Shown: positions 1 to 9,230, counted from the first letter of the stretch. The stretch: 64,000 nt of DNA from Actinomadura syzygii (GCF_008085905.1 NZ_VSFF01000006.1:525005-589004); one strand, 5' to 3'. Numbers and translations are program-made. The notes: a model not told the origin generated them from the sequence alone.

Positions 1-12
1 GTCAGTCATGCG

Positions 13-46
13 AAAGGCCCATCGCGGATGATCGCGGTGGGCCTTT
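13..46 (-). terminator. hairpin downstream of tRNA-Thr
   Basis: Inverted repeat with outer arms AAAGGCCC and GGGCCTTT, extended inward by a CGCG/CGCG stem. It lies directly 3' of the tRNA-Thr gene on the minus strand, so it probably ends that transcript. No long T-run follows, as is usual in high-GC actinomycetes. Confidence 0.6.
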
Positions 47-50
47 GAGG

Positions 51-126
51 TGGAGCCGCCTATCGGAATCGAACCGATGACCTATTCATTACGAGTGAAT
101 CGCTCTGCCGACTGAGCTAAGGCGGC
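51..126 (-). tRNA. tRNA-Thr (anticodon CGT)
   Basis: The reverse strand folds as a 76-nt cloverleaf. The acceptor stem starts GCCGCCT, the anticodon stem ATTCA/TGAAT encloses loop CTCGTAA with anticodon CGT, and the T-loop is GTTCGATTC. The 3' CCA is encoded in the DNA (positions 51-53). It reads ACG codons. Confidence 0.95.
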
Positions 127-190
127 GCGCCGTGCGGACACGGCTGAGGGAAGTCTACCGGGTCCGCGGGGGTGAGTGCGCACCAGTTGT

Positions 191-1699
191 TCAGCGGCAG
201 GTGGTGCCGTCCTTGGGCGGGTCCGCGTCCAGGAGGTACTTGTTGGTGGCTTCGGTGATGCACCGGTTGCCCTGCAGGTAGGCGGTGTGGCCGTCGCCGT
301 CGAAGGTGAGGAGGACGCCGCTGGAGAGCTGGCCGGCGAGGTTCTGAGCCCACTTGTACGGGGTTGCTGGGTCGCGGATGGTTCCGATGACGACGATGGG
401 AGCGGCGCCCTTAGCGGCGATGGGCTTCGGCTCCTGTTTGGTCTGGACGGGCCAGTAGACGCACGGTAGGCCGCCCCAGACGACGAAGGAGCCGAAGCGG
501 GGCGCGACCTCCTGGGCTTCGGTGGCGGACTTGCCGTAGGTGGTGATGTCCGGTGGGTTGGGCTTGTCGACGCAGTTGATGGCCATGTTGGCGTCGGTCT
601 GGTTGCTGTAGCTGCCATCGGACTTGCGTTCGACCATCTCGTCCGCGAGGGTCAGGAGCATGGTGCCGTCGGATTCTTGGGTGGCCTTGGTGAGGGCCTG
701 GCGTAGGACGGGCCAGTACTCCTTGACATAGAGGGCCCTCGCTATGCCCATGACGGCGAGGGATTCGGTGACCTTACGTGGGTCTCGGGTGTTCTTGAGG
801 GGTGTCTTGTCTGTCTTGGCGAGGAGGGACGAGACCGTGGCCAGGACGGCGTCGACAGTGTCGCCGAACCGGCAGAAGCCCGCCTTGACGCAGTCCTGGG
901 CGAAGGCACGGAGGGCGGTCTCGAAGCCCTTGGCTTGTTCGACCAGCATCTCGGTTGAGGACAGTGTGGGGTCGACCGCTCCGTCCAGGACGAGGGCGCG
1001 GACGTTCTTAGGGAACTGTTCGGCGTAGTACGCCCCGAGGTAAGTGCCGTAGGAGGCGCCGTAGTAGGTGAGCTTTGTGTCGCCCAAGGCGGCGCGTATG
1101 ACGTCCATGTCGCGGGCGGCGTTGACCGTGCCCACGTGAGGGAGTTCGGCAGCGGCCCGTGCCATGCAGTTGTCGGCGAACTCCTTGCCTTCGTCTGCGA
1201 GCACTTTCGTCTCGTTGCGGTTGTCCGGGGACACGTCGGTGGCGAAGAACCTGTCGAGCTGGGGTCCGGTGTTGCAGCGGACGGGGGCGCTTGCGGCGAC
1301 ACCACGCGGGTCGAAGCCGACGATGTCGAAACGGCGGCGGAGGTCGTTTCCGAATGCTCGCGCCGCCTGACGGACGAAGCCGACGCCGGTACCACCGGGG
1401 CCGCCAGGATTGGTGAGCAGCGAGCCGATCCGGTTGGACTTGTCCTCAGCCGGGAGCCTGATGACGGAGAGACCGACCTTCTCGCCGGTCGGTTTGGCGT
1501 AGTCCAGGGGGACTTGGACGGTGGCGCACTCGAAACCGCTACCGCAGCTCTTCCAGGACGGCTTCTGTGCGTAGAACGAACCGAGCCCCGCGGGGGCACT
1601 CGCTGGGGTCGCGGTCTCGTCCGCTTCGCCGTCGTTGCATCCGGTGGCGGTCACCAGAGCGAGCATGGTCGTCACACCAATGAACTTGGCTGCTCGCAC
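191..1699 (-). CDS. TAP-type alpha/beta hydrolase lipoprotein (tripeptidyl aminopeptidase family)
   Basis: 502 residues. The N-terminus is a lipoprotein signal peptide: basic start, hydrophobic core, then TATGC with Cys21 as the likely lipidated residue. It should therefore sit on the outer face of the membrane. The alpha/beta hydrolase fold is shown by the oxyanion motif GGPGG near residue 100 and the nucleophile elbow GASYG with Ser216. The C-terminal third carries the TAP-like region, with IRDPATPYKWA and a DGDGHTAYL segment that supplies the catalytic His. The family removes short peptides from the N-termini of proteins or acts as an esterase; the substrate here is unknown. It is transcribed alone, away from the TetR gene. 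Confidence 0.88.
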   Translation of the reverse strand: MRAAKFIGVTTMLALVTATGCNDGEADETATPASAPAGLGSFYAQKPSWKSCGSGFECATVQVPLDYAKPTGEKVGLSVIRLPAEDKSNRIGSLLTNPGGPGGTGVGFVRQAARAFGNDLRRRFDIVGFDPRGVAASAPVRCNTGPQLDRFFATDVSPDNRNETKVLADEGKEFADNCMARAAAELPHVGTVNAARDMDVIRAALGDTKLTYYGASYGTYLGAYYAEQFPKNVRALVLDGAVDPTLSSTEMLVEQAKGFETALRAFAQDCVKAGFCRFGDTVDAVLATVSSLLAKTDKTPLKNTRDPRKVTESLAVMGIARALYVKEYWPVLRQALTKATQESDGTMLLTLADEMVERKSDGSYSNQTDANMAINCVDKPNPPDITTYGKSATEAQEVAPRFGSFVVWGGLPCVYWPVQTKQEPKPIAAKGAAPIVVIGTIRDPATPYKWAQNLAGQLSSGVLLTFDGDGHTAYLQGNRCITEATNKYLLDADPPKDGTTCR

Positions 1700-1766
1700 C
1701 TGGACCCCGTCTCGTCGTAGCGGAACGTGTGCTGCCGCCTACGCTAAGTCGGCATGGCGGCAGAGA

Positions 1767-2468
1767 CTACTTCCTTCCGTACTTGTGTTCAATGCCGTCG
1801 AGCAGCCAGTTGAGGCCCTGCTCGAAGTCGTCCTGGATGACGATGCCCGCGTCGAAGAGCGGCTTGAGGTGAGGGAACTCGCCGGTTTCCATGAGGATGC
1901 GGACGTACTCCTGCTCTACCAGGCTGGTCTGCGCGCGTTGCAGACCGTCCATCCCGGCTTCGCGGACGTGCTGTTCCCGGAGGGTGTACCCCAACATGTA
2001 GTAGTCGACCGTTGTGATGATGGCGAGCATGCTCTCCGGATCGTCGGCGAGCCGGGAGGCGGCCGCGAGGGACTGCTCCGCGTGGCGCAGACCGTTCGGT
2101 CCTACGCGGGGCGAAAGACGGCTCAACTCGAACATCCATGGATGCTTGAGACCGACCTCGCGTTCCCTGCGCGTTATGCGAAGCATCGCTTCGCGCCAGT
2201 CGTCCGGCAGTTCGCCTTCGAGGAGGACCTCTTCGGCGACCTGGTCGTACATGAGGTCGAGAATGTCCTGCTTGGCCGCGATGTGGGTGTAAAGGCTCAT
2301 CGCGCGGACGCCCAACTCGTTCGCGATGCGGCGGATCGACACGGCCTCCAGACCCTCGGCATCGGCGATGTTGACCGCGGTTTCGATGATCGCCTCGCGC
2401 GTCAGCTTCGGGCGACGACCGCCGCGCGGACGTGTCCACACGTCGCCTGACCTCGAAACATCTGCCAT
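1767..2468 (-). CDS. TetR-family transcriptional repressor
   Basis: 233 residues from the ATG at 2468. The N-terminal HTH is clear: KLTREAIIETAVNIADAEG, then VSIRRIANELGVRAMSLYTH. The all-helical C-terminal half (TetR_C type) would bind the inducer. A longer in-frame ORF reaches 2612, but its extra 48 residues are only the operator repeats read as protein (repeated RTPYR), so I reject that start. The gene is divergent from the MFS exporter, with 100 bp between the starts. That region holds repeated GATACGGYGTACGG boxes, so it most likely represses itself and the exporter. The ligand is unknown. Confidence 0.9.
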   Translation of the reverse strand: MADVSRSGDVWTRPRGGRRPKLTREAIIETAVNIADAEGLEAVSIRRIANELGVRAMSLYTHIAAKQDILDLMYDQVAEEVLLEGELPDDWREAMLRITRREREVGLKHPWMFELSRLSPRVGPNGLRHAEQSLAAASRLADDPESMLAIITTVDYYMLGYTLREQHVREAGMDGLQRAQTSLVEQEYVRILMETGEFPHLKPLFDAGIVIQDDFEQGLNWLLDGIEHKYGRK

Positions 2469-2484
2469 ATCAGAGATCGTAACC

Positions 2485-2553
2485 GATACGCCGTATGGAT
2501 ACGGTGTACGGACCGCTCGATACGGTGTACGGTTGAACCGATACGGCGTACGG
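2485..2553. promoter_or_regulatory. repeated TetR operator array between the divergent genes
   Basis: Three copies of GATACGGYGTACGG start at 2498, 2519 and 2540, exactly 21 bp apart (two helical turns). A fourth, weaker copy, GATACGCCGTATGG, starts at 2485. Each unit has the semi-palindrome TAC-GGY-GTA. The position between a TetR gene and its divergent efflux target makes these the likely operators. Confidence 0.8.
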
Positions 2554-2568
2554 ACGAGAGGCGACCGG

Positions 2569-4056
2569 ATGACCACCACCGAGGACGAGGCGCCGGCGAC
2601 CAAGGAGAACATCGACCCTCACCTGCGCAATCTCGCGATCGTCGTACTGCTCGGCGCGATCATGACCGTCCTCGACAGCACGATCGTGAACGTCGCGGTG
2701 ACGACGCTGGGCAAGGATTTCGACACTTCGCTGTCGACCATCCAGTGGGTGGTGACCGGCTACACGCTCGCGCTGTCGATGGCGATTCCGATGACCGGCT
2801 GGTCGGTTCAGCGGTTCGGCACTCGGACGATGTGGGTGTTCTCGCTCCTGCTGTTCATCACCGGGTCCCTGCTGTGCGGGCTCGCGTGGTCACTGCCCTC
2901 GCTGGTCGCGTTTCGCGTGTTGCAGGGCCTCGGCGGCGGGATGCTGATGCCCGTCGGGCAGATGATGCTCGTCCGGGAGGCCGGCCCGAGCCGCATGGGA
3001 CGGGTGATGAGCATCGTCTCGGTGCCCGCGATGCTCGGGCCGGTGCTGGGGCCGCTGCTCGGCGGCGTGATCGTCGACAACCTGAGCTGGCGGTGGATGT
3101 TCTTCGTCAACATCCCGTTCTGTGCCGTCGCGCTGCTCGCCGCACTGCGGATGCTGCCGCGCGACACCGAACGCAGCAAGGACGCCCGGCTGGACGTCCT
3201 CGGGATGCTCCTGCTGTCCCCCGGCCTGGCGGCCCTGGTGTACGGGCTGTCCGAGGCGGGGAACGGGGCGAGCCTGTCCGGGCCGCGCTTCCTCTGCGGC
3301 GTCGTCGGCGGGGGCCTTCTGGTGGTCGCGTTCTTCGTGCACGCGCTGCGCAGCGGCGACCGCGCGCTCATCGATCTGCGCCGCGTGAGCACCCGCGCCT
3401 TCGCCGGCGCCACGGGCGGGTTCTTCCTCTACAGCGGGGCGATCTTCGGCGTGATGATCCTCATCCCGCTGTTCGCTGGAATCGTCCGCGGGGAGTCGGC
3501 CCTGGACGCGGGCTGGCTGCTGGCCCCGCTCGGCCTCGGCGCGATGATCACGATGGCGGTGTCGGGACGGCTGGCCGACAAGTTCGGCGGACGCTCGTTC
3601 GCGATCGGCGGCGTTCTGCTCGTCCTCATCGGCATCATGGGGCTCACCACGCTCGACCCCGACACCGGCAGCAAGCTGATCATGGCGTGCATGCTCCTCG
3701 TCGGACTCGGCCACGGCTTGATCACTCCCTGCCTGATGGCCCTGTGCTATCAGGGGCTGCCGCGGGAGGCCGTGCCCGCCGCGACGACGGGGGCGAACAT
3801 CCTGGTTCGGGTGGGCAGCTCGCTGGGCACCGCGGTGGCGGCGATCATCCTGCAGATCGCGATCCGCGGCGAGATCCCGGGCGCGTCCGGGAACCTGGCC
3901 GAGGCCGCCGCCCAGCACACCGCCGAGACGCCGACGCTGCTGACCAACGCCTTCACCGAGACGTTCTGGTGGGTGGCGGGCGTCATGCTCCTCTCCCTCC
4001 TCCCGATCTTCGCCATTCCCCGCAGGCCGAAGGAGGTTCCGGTTACGTCCACCTGA
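2569..4056 (+). CDS. MFS drug efflux transporter, DHA2 (14-TM, EmrB/QacA) family
   Basis: 495 residues from the ATG at 2569. The in-frame ORF upstream (to 2326) is operator and antisense TetR sequence and is not used. Motif D1 of the 14-TM drug:H+ antiporters is present in TM1 (LDSTIVNVAVTTLG). The motif A region LADKFGGR follows TM8, and motif C appears as PAMLGPVLGPLLGG in TM5. It is an integral membrane proton antiporter exporting an unidentified hydrophobic drug. Control is most likely by the divergent TetR repressor through the 2485-2553 operators. Confidence 0.9.
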   Translation: MTTTEDEAPATKENIDPHLRNLAIVVLLGAIMTVLDSTIVNVAVTTLGKDFDTSLSTIQWVVTGYTLALSMAIPMTGWSVQRFGTRTMWVFSLLLFITGSLLCGLAWSLPSLVAFRVLQGLGGGMLMPVGQMMLVREAGPSRMGRVMSIVSVPAMLGPVLGPLLGGVIVDNLSWRWMFFVNIPFCAVALLAALRMLPRDTERSKDARLDVLGMLLLSPGLAALVYGLSEAGNGASLSGPRFLCGVVGGGLLVVAFFVHALRSGDRALIDLRRVSTRAFAGATGGFFLYSGAIFGVMILIPLFAGIVRGESALDAGWLLAPLGLGAMITMAVSGRLADKFGGRSFAIGGVLLVLIGIMGLTTLDPDTGSKLIMACMLLVGLGHGLITPCLMALCYQGLPREAVPAATTGANILVRVGSSLGTAVAAIILQIAIRGEIPGASGNLAEAAAQHTAETPTLLTNAFTETFWWVAGVMLLSLLPIFAIPRRPKEVPVTST

Positions 4057-4261
4057 TCTGACAGCGGGCACGCCACCTACGAATGGAGCGGACATGCCGC
4101 AGAACCCAGCACACCAGCGCCTTGCCGAAGCGCGTGCACCCTGATGGCGACGAATTGGTCGGTGAGGCTTTGACGGACTGGGGTTCGCTGATTGCCGACG
4201 GTCCAGGCTGCACGAGGGCGCGGAGTCGAAATAGGGCGAGCGCCGGAACGGTTGCGGTGGC

Positions 4262-5014
4262 ATGAGCACATCGCGGAAGACCAGTGTTCGGATCGAGGAG
4301 AGCGGTAAGCGTGTCCGCGCTTATCTAGGCGGTCACCTGGTGGCCGACACCGTTAGGCCGGTTCTCGTCTGGGAGATCCCCTACTACCCGGCGTACTACG
4401 TTCCAGTCGATGATGTGCGGGCCGAGCTCGTCGAGGACGGGCCGGGCAAGCATTCGCCGAGCCGCGGTGACGCTACCGCCTACACGGTGAAAGTGGACGG
4501 CACGGAGAGGCCGGGCGCCGCGCTTCGGTACAACGACTCGCCCATCGAGGAGCTCCGCGGGCTCGTCCGCCTGGAGTGGGACGCGATGGACGCCTGGTTC
4601 GAGGAGGACGAGGAGGTCTTCGTCCACCCACGTGATCCCTATACGCGAGTGAACGTATTGGCTGCGTCACGGAACGTCCGGGTCGAGGTGGACGGGGTGA
4701 CGGCCGCGGAGTCGTCCAGCCCGCGGCTGCTGTTCGAGACGGGGCTGCCTGTGCGCTACTACCTGCCGAAGACGCACGTCCGGATGGACCTGCTCGAACA
4801 CACCGACACGGTGACGCGCTGCCCGTACAAGGGCACGGCTGAGTACTGGTCCGTGCGCGCGGGCGGCAAGGTCCACGAGGATCTGGCGTGGTCGTATCCG
4901 ACTCCTCTGGAGGAGAGTCGAAAGGTTGCCGGGCTGGTCTGCTTCTACAGCGAGAAGGTCGACATTTTCGTCGACGGAGTCCTGCAACCGCGTCCGACCA
5001 GTCCATTCGCCTAA
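4262..5014 (+). CDS. DUF427 domain protein (two tandem domains)
   Basis: 250 residues. Two copies of the DUF427 fold are visible. The first is at about residues 15-120: YLGGHLVADTVRPVLVWE, then YYVPVDDV. The second is at about residues 130-240: VRVEVDGVTAAESSSPRLLFETG, then RYYLPKTHV and YKGTAEYWSVRAGG. DUF427 proteins are small cytosolic beta-rich proteins of unresolved function. The tandem form is common in actinomycetes. It stands alone, 205 bp after the MFS gene; that gap holds no convincing gene. Confidence 0.85.
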   Translation: MSTSRKTSVRIEESGKRVRAYLGGHLVADTVRPVLVWEIPYYPAYYVPVDDVRAELVEDGPGKHSPSRGDATAYTVKVDGTERPGAALRYNDSPIEELRGLVRLEWDAMDAWFEEDEEVFVHPRDPYTRVNVLAASRNVRVEVDGVTAAESSSPRLLFETGLPVRYYLPKTHVRMDLLEHTDTVTRCPYKGTAEYWSVRAGGKVHEDLAWSYPTPLEESRKVAGLVCFYSEKVDIFVDGVLQPRPTSPFA

Positions 5015-5069
5015 GCCGCGCTCCCCGCGCACGCCCTAACTGCGTCGCGGTTCCATTTGCGCTCTGACC

Positions 5070-5564
5070 TTGGACGAGTCGAACGTGGAAGTGACAGGCC
5101 GCTTCGTCCAACCGAGCCGACATGCACTAACCGTCGAAATCCTCTCTGGGGGTGTCTCCATCGACGACAGTGACAGCCTTAAGCCCTGGCGTAGCGGGCT
5201 CTATCCGCTTGGCCCCGAGGCATGGACTCTACTCAGGCCCCAGCTTCACCTCGGACAACTCTTGACCGGCACCGTCGTCTGGGTTCCCCGGCGCGCGTAC
5301 GCGGGCATCGGCGTCGAACTCGGCCTCCCCGTCGGCGGCTTCGTCGACGTCCTGCACCTTCCCGATGACTTCACGCGCTGGCCCGTTGAAGGCACCACCT
5401 GCGACTTCACGATCTGGTCGATCGACGAACGGCCCCAGATACGGCTGATGCCCGCCGACCCCGGCCATCGCCGCGAGGACTTCGACGACTGGCTCCAGCG
5501 ACAAGACTCTCCGGCGGCCGCGGCATTCCGAACCAGAAGTGGAGCCAAAACTCGCCCGGGGTGA
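5070..5564 (+). CDS. hypothetical protein with S1-like segment
   Basis: 164 residues from a TTG start, since no ATG or GTG fits better. Residues 55-110 (LGQLLTGTVVWVPRRAYAGI, ending FVDVLHLPDD) resemble an S1/OB-type beta-barrel: a turn after GTV, then a hydrophobic strand ending in a Leu-Pro dipeptide. Such proteins in actinomycetes often follow small unknown genes and are not functionally assigned. The C-terminus is low-complexity. The family assignment is a weak inference. Confidence 0.55.
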   Translation: MDESNVEVTGRFVQPSRHALTVEILSGGVSIDDSDSLKPWRSGLYPLGPEAWTLLRPQLHLGQLLTGTVVWVPRRAYAGIGVELGLPVGGFVDVLHLPDDFTRWPVEGTTCDFTIWSIDERPQIRLMPADPGHRREDFDDWLQRQDSPAAAAFRTRSGAKTRPG

Positions 5565-6207
5565 CAGCGGCCGACCGCCTGGGCAGTCTGATCGTCGGTC
5601 AGCGGGCGTCCGCGACCCGCTAGGGGTGGCTGTCTGTAGCCGTCTAATGGTGCTCCGCTAGCGGAGGGCCATCCAGCCTCGCGTTCTGCTGACCGCTGGT
5701 CGGTAGAACGCTCGCGACCGGCGGGACCAGCGCGGCCGGGGCTCTCCAGATGCGCACCCCCGCCGACGATCGTCCAGCTATGGATGGTGTTGCCAGCCGC
5801 TGATCGAGAGGCACGCGTGAGCGGCGGATTGAGCGCTGACGGTAGCCCTTCGGAACGCCGCCTCGTCCAGCCAGGTGCTCCGATCAAGGTGATCGGTGAG
5901 CGTCCGCGACTGGCGGGCGGGTGTGACCGGTGGCTCTTCATGACGTGCGTCGGTGGCGGTGGTCGTTCGGCCGAATGTTCTGCTCACTGCTGGCGGGTAG
6001 GCACCTTCGGCTGGCGGGGCGAGCATGAGCGGTAGTCCTTCGGAACGCGCGCGCCGTTGGCGGTGATCGTCTGGCCGGGAAGCTCTGAACACTGTGTTCT
6101 TTGCGGTGTTGTGATGCCGGTCGCTTTTTGGTGGTCGGGGGTTGAGCGGGTTCCTACGGTTCCGTAAGTTACGCAAACGTAGGTTGGGCTCCATCCCGGG
6201 AGGCATC
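5565..6207. repeat. intergenic region with a degenerate duplicated block
   Basis: No convincing gene was found. Three motifs occur twice in the same order. The first is near 5592 and 5888 (cggtcagcgggcgtccgcg / cggtgagcgtccgcg). The second is near 5690 and 5979 (ttctgctgaccgctgg / ttctgctcactgctgg). The third is near 5832 and 6023 (gcggtag, then ccttcggaacg). This looks like an old, diverged tandem duplication upstream of the reductase gene. Confidence 0.5.
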
Positions 6208-7281
6208 GTGGGTGCGGCATCGCGGCGTGCGGGGCGGTTCGGCGGCGGGTCGCGGCGGGTCGCGGGGGTCGCGCGGCGGCTCACCACGCCGCTCCTGCCG
6301 GAGGACTATCTCGGGCTGGTCAACCCGCTGTGGTCGGCGGACGAGTTGCGCGGACGGGTCGAAGCCGTCCGGCATGAGGCGCCCGGTGCGGCCACGCTGA
6401 TGATCAGGCCGGGACGGGCCTGGCGGGGGCATCGTCCGGGGCAGTGGGTCAAGGTCGGCGTGGACGTCGGCGGCGTGCGGCACTGGCGGACGTTCTCGCT
6501 GTCGTCCCCGCCGCGCCGGGACGGGCGCATCACGATCACGGTCAAGGCGGCGCCGGACGGGGTGGTCTCCGCGCATCTCGTCCGGAATGTCCGGCCGGGG
6601 ACGATCCTGCGACTCGCGGCGGCGGACGGGGACTTCGTGCTGCCCGCGTCCGTCCCGCGAAAGCTGCTGTTCGTGACGGCGGGCAGCGGGATCACGCCGG
6701 TCATGGCCATTCTGCGGCACCTTCGCGGGACGAAGGACGCGGTGCTTGTTCATTCGGACCACACCTCGGGCGATGTCATCTTCGGGGCCGAGCTTCGTGG
6801 GATGGACGGGCTGCGCCTGCACGAGCGGCACACGGAGGCGGACGGGCGGATCAAGCCGTCCGACCTGGGGCTGATCTGCCCGGACTGGGCCGAGCGGGAG
6901 GCGTGGGCGTGCGGTCCCGGCGACATGCTGGACGATCTCACCGCCCACTGGCGGGCCGCGGGAGTCGAGGAGAAGCTGCGCGTCGAGCGGTTCCGGACCG
7001 TCCTGGACGGCGGGGACGGCGGCGAGGGCGGGCTCGTCCGTTTCGCCCGGAGCGGCGTCGAGGTCGAGGCCGACGGAAAGACCCCGCTGCTGGTCGCCGG
7101 GGAGGAGGCCGGGGCGCTGCTGCCGAGCGGCTGCCGGATGGGCATCTGCCACTCCTGCGTCGGGCGGCTGTGCTCGGGCAAGGTCCGCGACCTGCGCACC
7201 GGCGAGGTGCACGGCGAGGAGGGCGAGATCGTGCAGACGTGCGTCTCGGCCGCCGCCGGTCCTGTGGAAATCGAACTCTGA
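6208..7281 (+). CDS. ferredoxin-type flavin oxidoreductase (electron donor to the desaturase)
   Basis: 357 residues from GTG 6208, which has GGGAGG just upstream. A TTG at 6142 would add 22 residues and is less likely. Domains in order: FAD-binding barrel (residues about 50-150, HWRTFSLSSPP), NAD(P)H-binding domain (FVTAGSGITPVMAILRHL), then a C-terminal plant-type 2Fe-2S ferredoxin domain with CRMGICHSC and a distal Cys. The order matches the actinobacterial reductase Rv3230c, which passes electrons from NADPH to stearoyl-CoA desaturase DesA3. The next gene is a desaturase 12 bp away, so the two form an operon. It acts at the cytosolic face of the membrane. Confidence 0.88.
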   Translation: MGAASRRAGRFGGGSRRVAGVARRLTTPLLPEDYLGLVNPLWSADELRGRVEAVRHEAPGAATLMIRPGRAWRGHRPGQWVKVGVDVGGVRHWRTFSLSSPPRRDGRITITVKAAPDGVVSAHLVRNVRPGTILRLAAADGDFVLPASVPRKLLFVTAGSGITPVMAILRHLRGTKDAVLVHSDHTSGDVIFGAELRGMDGLRLHERHTEADGRIKPSDLGLICPDWAEREAWACGPGDMLDDLTAHWRAAGVEEKLRVERFRTVLDGGDGGEGGLVRFARSGVEVEADGKTPLLVAGEEAGALLPSGCRMGICHSCVGRLCSGKVRDLRTGEVHGEEGEIVQTCVSAAAGPVEIEL

Positions 7282-7293
7282 AGGAGGACGGAC

Positions 7294-8421
7294 ATGACGA
7301 CCACCACGGCCCATCTCACGGCCGCCGACTACGACGCCATCGCCCGCGAACTGGACGCCCTCCGCGACGAGATCGCCGCCGACCTCGGCGAGCGCGACTC
7401 CGCCTACATCCACCGGGTGATCCGCTGGCAGCGCGGGCTGGAGGCGGGCGGCCGGGCGCTGCTGATGGCGTCGTCGGTGCCGCCCGCCTGGGTCGCCGGG
7501 ACGACCGCGCTGACCCTCGCGAAGGTCCTGGAGAACATGGAGATAGGACACAACGTCATGCACGGCCAGTGGGACTGGATGCGTGACCCGAAAATCCATT
7601 CCACGACCTGGGAGTGGGACAACGTGTCCCCCTCCGCGCAGTGGAAGCACACGCACAATTTCGTCCACCACACGTTCACCAACATCCTCGGCAAGGACCG
7701 GGACATCGGCTACGGGCTGCTGCGCATCGCGCCTGAGCAGGAATGGCGGCGCATCCACCTCGCCCAGCCGGTCCTGAACGTGCTGCTGGCGATGTTCTTC
7801 GAGTACGGCGTCGCGATGCACGACATGGAGGTCGAGGAGGTCCAGGACGGCACGCACGACCCCAAGGTGACGAAGGAGAAGGTCCGCGCGATCGGACGCA
7901 AGATACGCCGCCAATGGGGCAAGGACTATCTGGCGTTCCCGCTGCTGAGCGGTCCGCAGTTCTTCTCGACGCTGGCGGCGAACTTCACCGCGAACGTCGC
8001 CCGGAACGTCTGGGCCCACACGGTCATCTTCTGCGGGCATTTCCCCGGCGACATCGAGTTGTTCGAGGAAGAGCGGCTGGAGGGCGAGACGAAGGGCGAA
8101 TGGTACGTCCGGCAACTCCTCGGCTCGGGGAACATCTCGGGCGGGAGCCTGTTCCATCTGATGACCGGCAATCTCAGCCACCAGATCGAGCACCATCTGT
8201 TCCCGGACATCCCGAGCAACCGCTACGCCGAGATCGCGCCGCGCGTCCGGGCGCTGTGCGCGAAGTACGACCTGCCGTACCACACGGGGTCGCTGTCGAA
8301 GCAGGTCGCGAGCACGTGGAAGAAGATCTTCCAGTACTCGGTGCCTCCCCGGGCCGCGCGGGCGCGCGGGCGTAAAGGAAAGGCGCTGCCTCAGCCGAGG
8401 GCCTGGGCGACCGGCAGGTAA
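7294..8421 (+). CDS. fatty-acid (acyl-CoA) desaturase, DesA3-like
   Basis: 375 residues. All three histidine boxes of the membrane di-iron desaturases are present: GHNVMHGQWDW, HTHNFVHHTFTN and HQIEHHLFPDIPSNRY. Hydrophobic segments lie between boxes one and three. It introduces a double bond into a membrane-associated acyl chain (usually delta-9) using O2 and electrons from the reductase encoded 12 bp upstream. AAGGAGGACGGAC precedes the ATG, a strong ribosome site. The 3' end overlaps the convergent GNAT gene by 31 bp. Confidence 0.9.
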   Translation: MTTTTAHLTAADYDAIARELDALRDEIAADLGERDSAYIHRVIRWQRGLEAGGRALLMASSVPPAWVAGTTALTLAKVLENMEIGHNVMHGQWDWMRDPKIHSTTWEWDNVSPSAQWKHTHNFVHHTFTNILGKDRDIGYGLLRIAPEQEWRRIHLAQPVLNVLLAMFFEYGVAMHDMEVEEVQDGTHDPKVTKEKVRAIGRKIRRQWGKDYLAFPLLSGPQFFSTLAANFTANVARNVWAHTVIFCGHFPGDIELFEEERLEGETKGEWYVRQLLGSGNISGGSLFHLMTGNLSHQIEHHLFPDIPSNRYAEIAPRVRALCAKYDLPYHTGSLSKQVASTWKKIFQYSVPPRAARARGRKGKALPQPRAWATGR

Positions 8422-9230
8422 AGGCGGGACGGATCTCCGGAGATGGGCTCCCCGTATTCCATCACCGTGGTCGTGAATGCGGGACGCAGGCCGTGTGCTT
8501 CGGCCCAGTCGACCAGTTCCGGATGGCGGTGGTCGATGTCGAGCCGGGTCAGGCCGTCCGGCGGGACGACCTCCTCGATGAGGGCGATCGCGGTTTCGGC
8601 GTCCAAAGCGATGACCGGGCCGATGACGGCCTGGTCGCCGTTCCGCCATACGCCTCCGAAACCCTTGATCCCGGAGCCGTCCCGGACGACGCGGAATGAT
8701 TCGCAGAACGCCGGAAGGCCGTTGAGCATCAGCGAACGGTCGGCGCCGAAGACTTCCGCGTCCAGGGCATGGATGGCGGGCATGTCGGCGTCCTCCACAG
8801 GGACGGACACTCCGCGTCCGGCCAGGCTCCCGGCCTCTCCCGTATAAGTGGTGCAAAGGCCGACCGTGCGGAATCCGAGGCGTTCGTAGAGAGGACGTCC
8901 GTAGTCGGTGGCGGTCAGGCAGAGGCTCGCCGTCCCGGCATTGTCCATGGCGTGGCGCATCATCCGACCGCCCAAGCCCTGCCGTTCATGGCGTTCGGCG
9001 ACCAGCACCATGCTTATGGCGGCGACGTCCTTGCCGTACGGCGTGGACACGACCGTCCCCGCGAGCTCACCGCCAGAGCCATCCACGCCGTAGACGTCGC
9101 CCACGGAGAACAGGAACCGCCATTTGCGGTCCTCGGGCCCCCAGTTCCGGCCGATGGCGAGCCGCTGGCAGGCGGCCAGATCGTCGATTCCCAGCAGCCG
9201 CACGGGCCGGTTCGACACCGGTGAGATCAT
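8391..9230 (-). CDS. GNAT-family N-acetyltransferase
   Basis: 279 residues. A GNAT fold occupies residues about 10-140. It has the acetyl-CoA pyrophosphate loop RHERQGLGGRMMRHAMD and the strand YERLGFRTVGL typical of motifs A and B. The second half (residues 150-279) looks like a diverged second GNAT-like module, as in other double-domain acetyltransferases. The substrate is unknown. It is convergent with the desaturase. Confidence 0.8.
   Translation of the reverse strand: MISPVSNRPVRLLGIDDLAACQRLAIGRNWGPEDRKWRFLFSVGDVYGVDGSGGELAGTVVSTPYGKDVAAISMVLVAERHERQGLGGRMMRHAMDNAGTASLCLTATDYGRPLYERLGFRTVGLCTTYTGEAGSLAGRGVSVPVEDADMPAIHALDAEVFGADRSLMLNGLPAFCESFRVVRDGSGIKGFGGVWRNGDQAVIGPVIALDAETAIALIEEVVPPDGLTRLDIDHRHPELVDWAEAHGLRPAFTTTVMEYGEPISGDPSRLYLPVAQALG

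Noticed and set aside
2326..2568. 81-residue N-terminal extension of the MFS transporter
   Set aside because: It is antisense to the TetR gene and then operator sequence; ATG 2569 fits the family start.
2469..2612. Longer TetR start giving 48 more residues
   Set aside because: The extra residues are the operator repeats translated, and they overlap the promoter of the divergent gene.
4083..4265. 60-codon ORF before the DUF427 gene
   Set aside because: Arg/Thr-rich, overlaps the next start, and no ribosome site.
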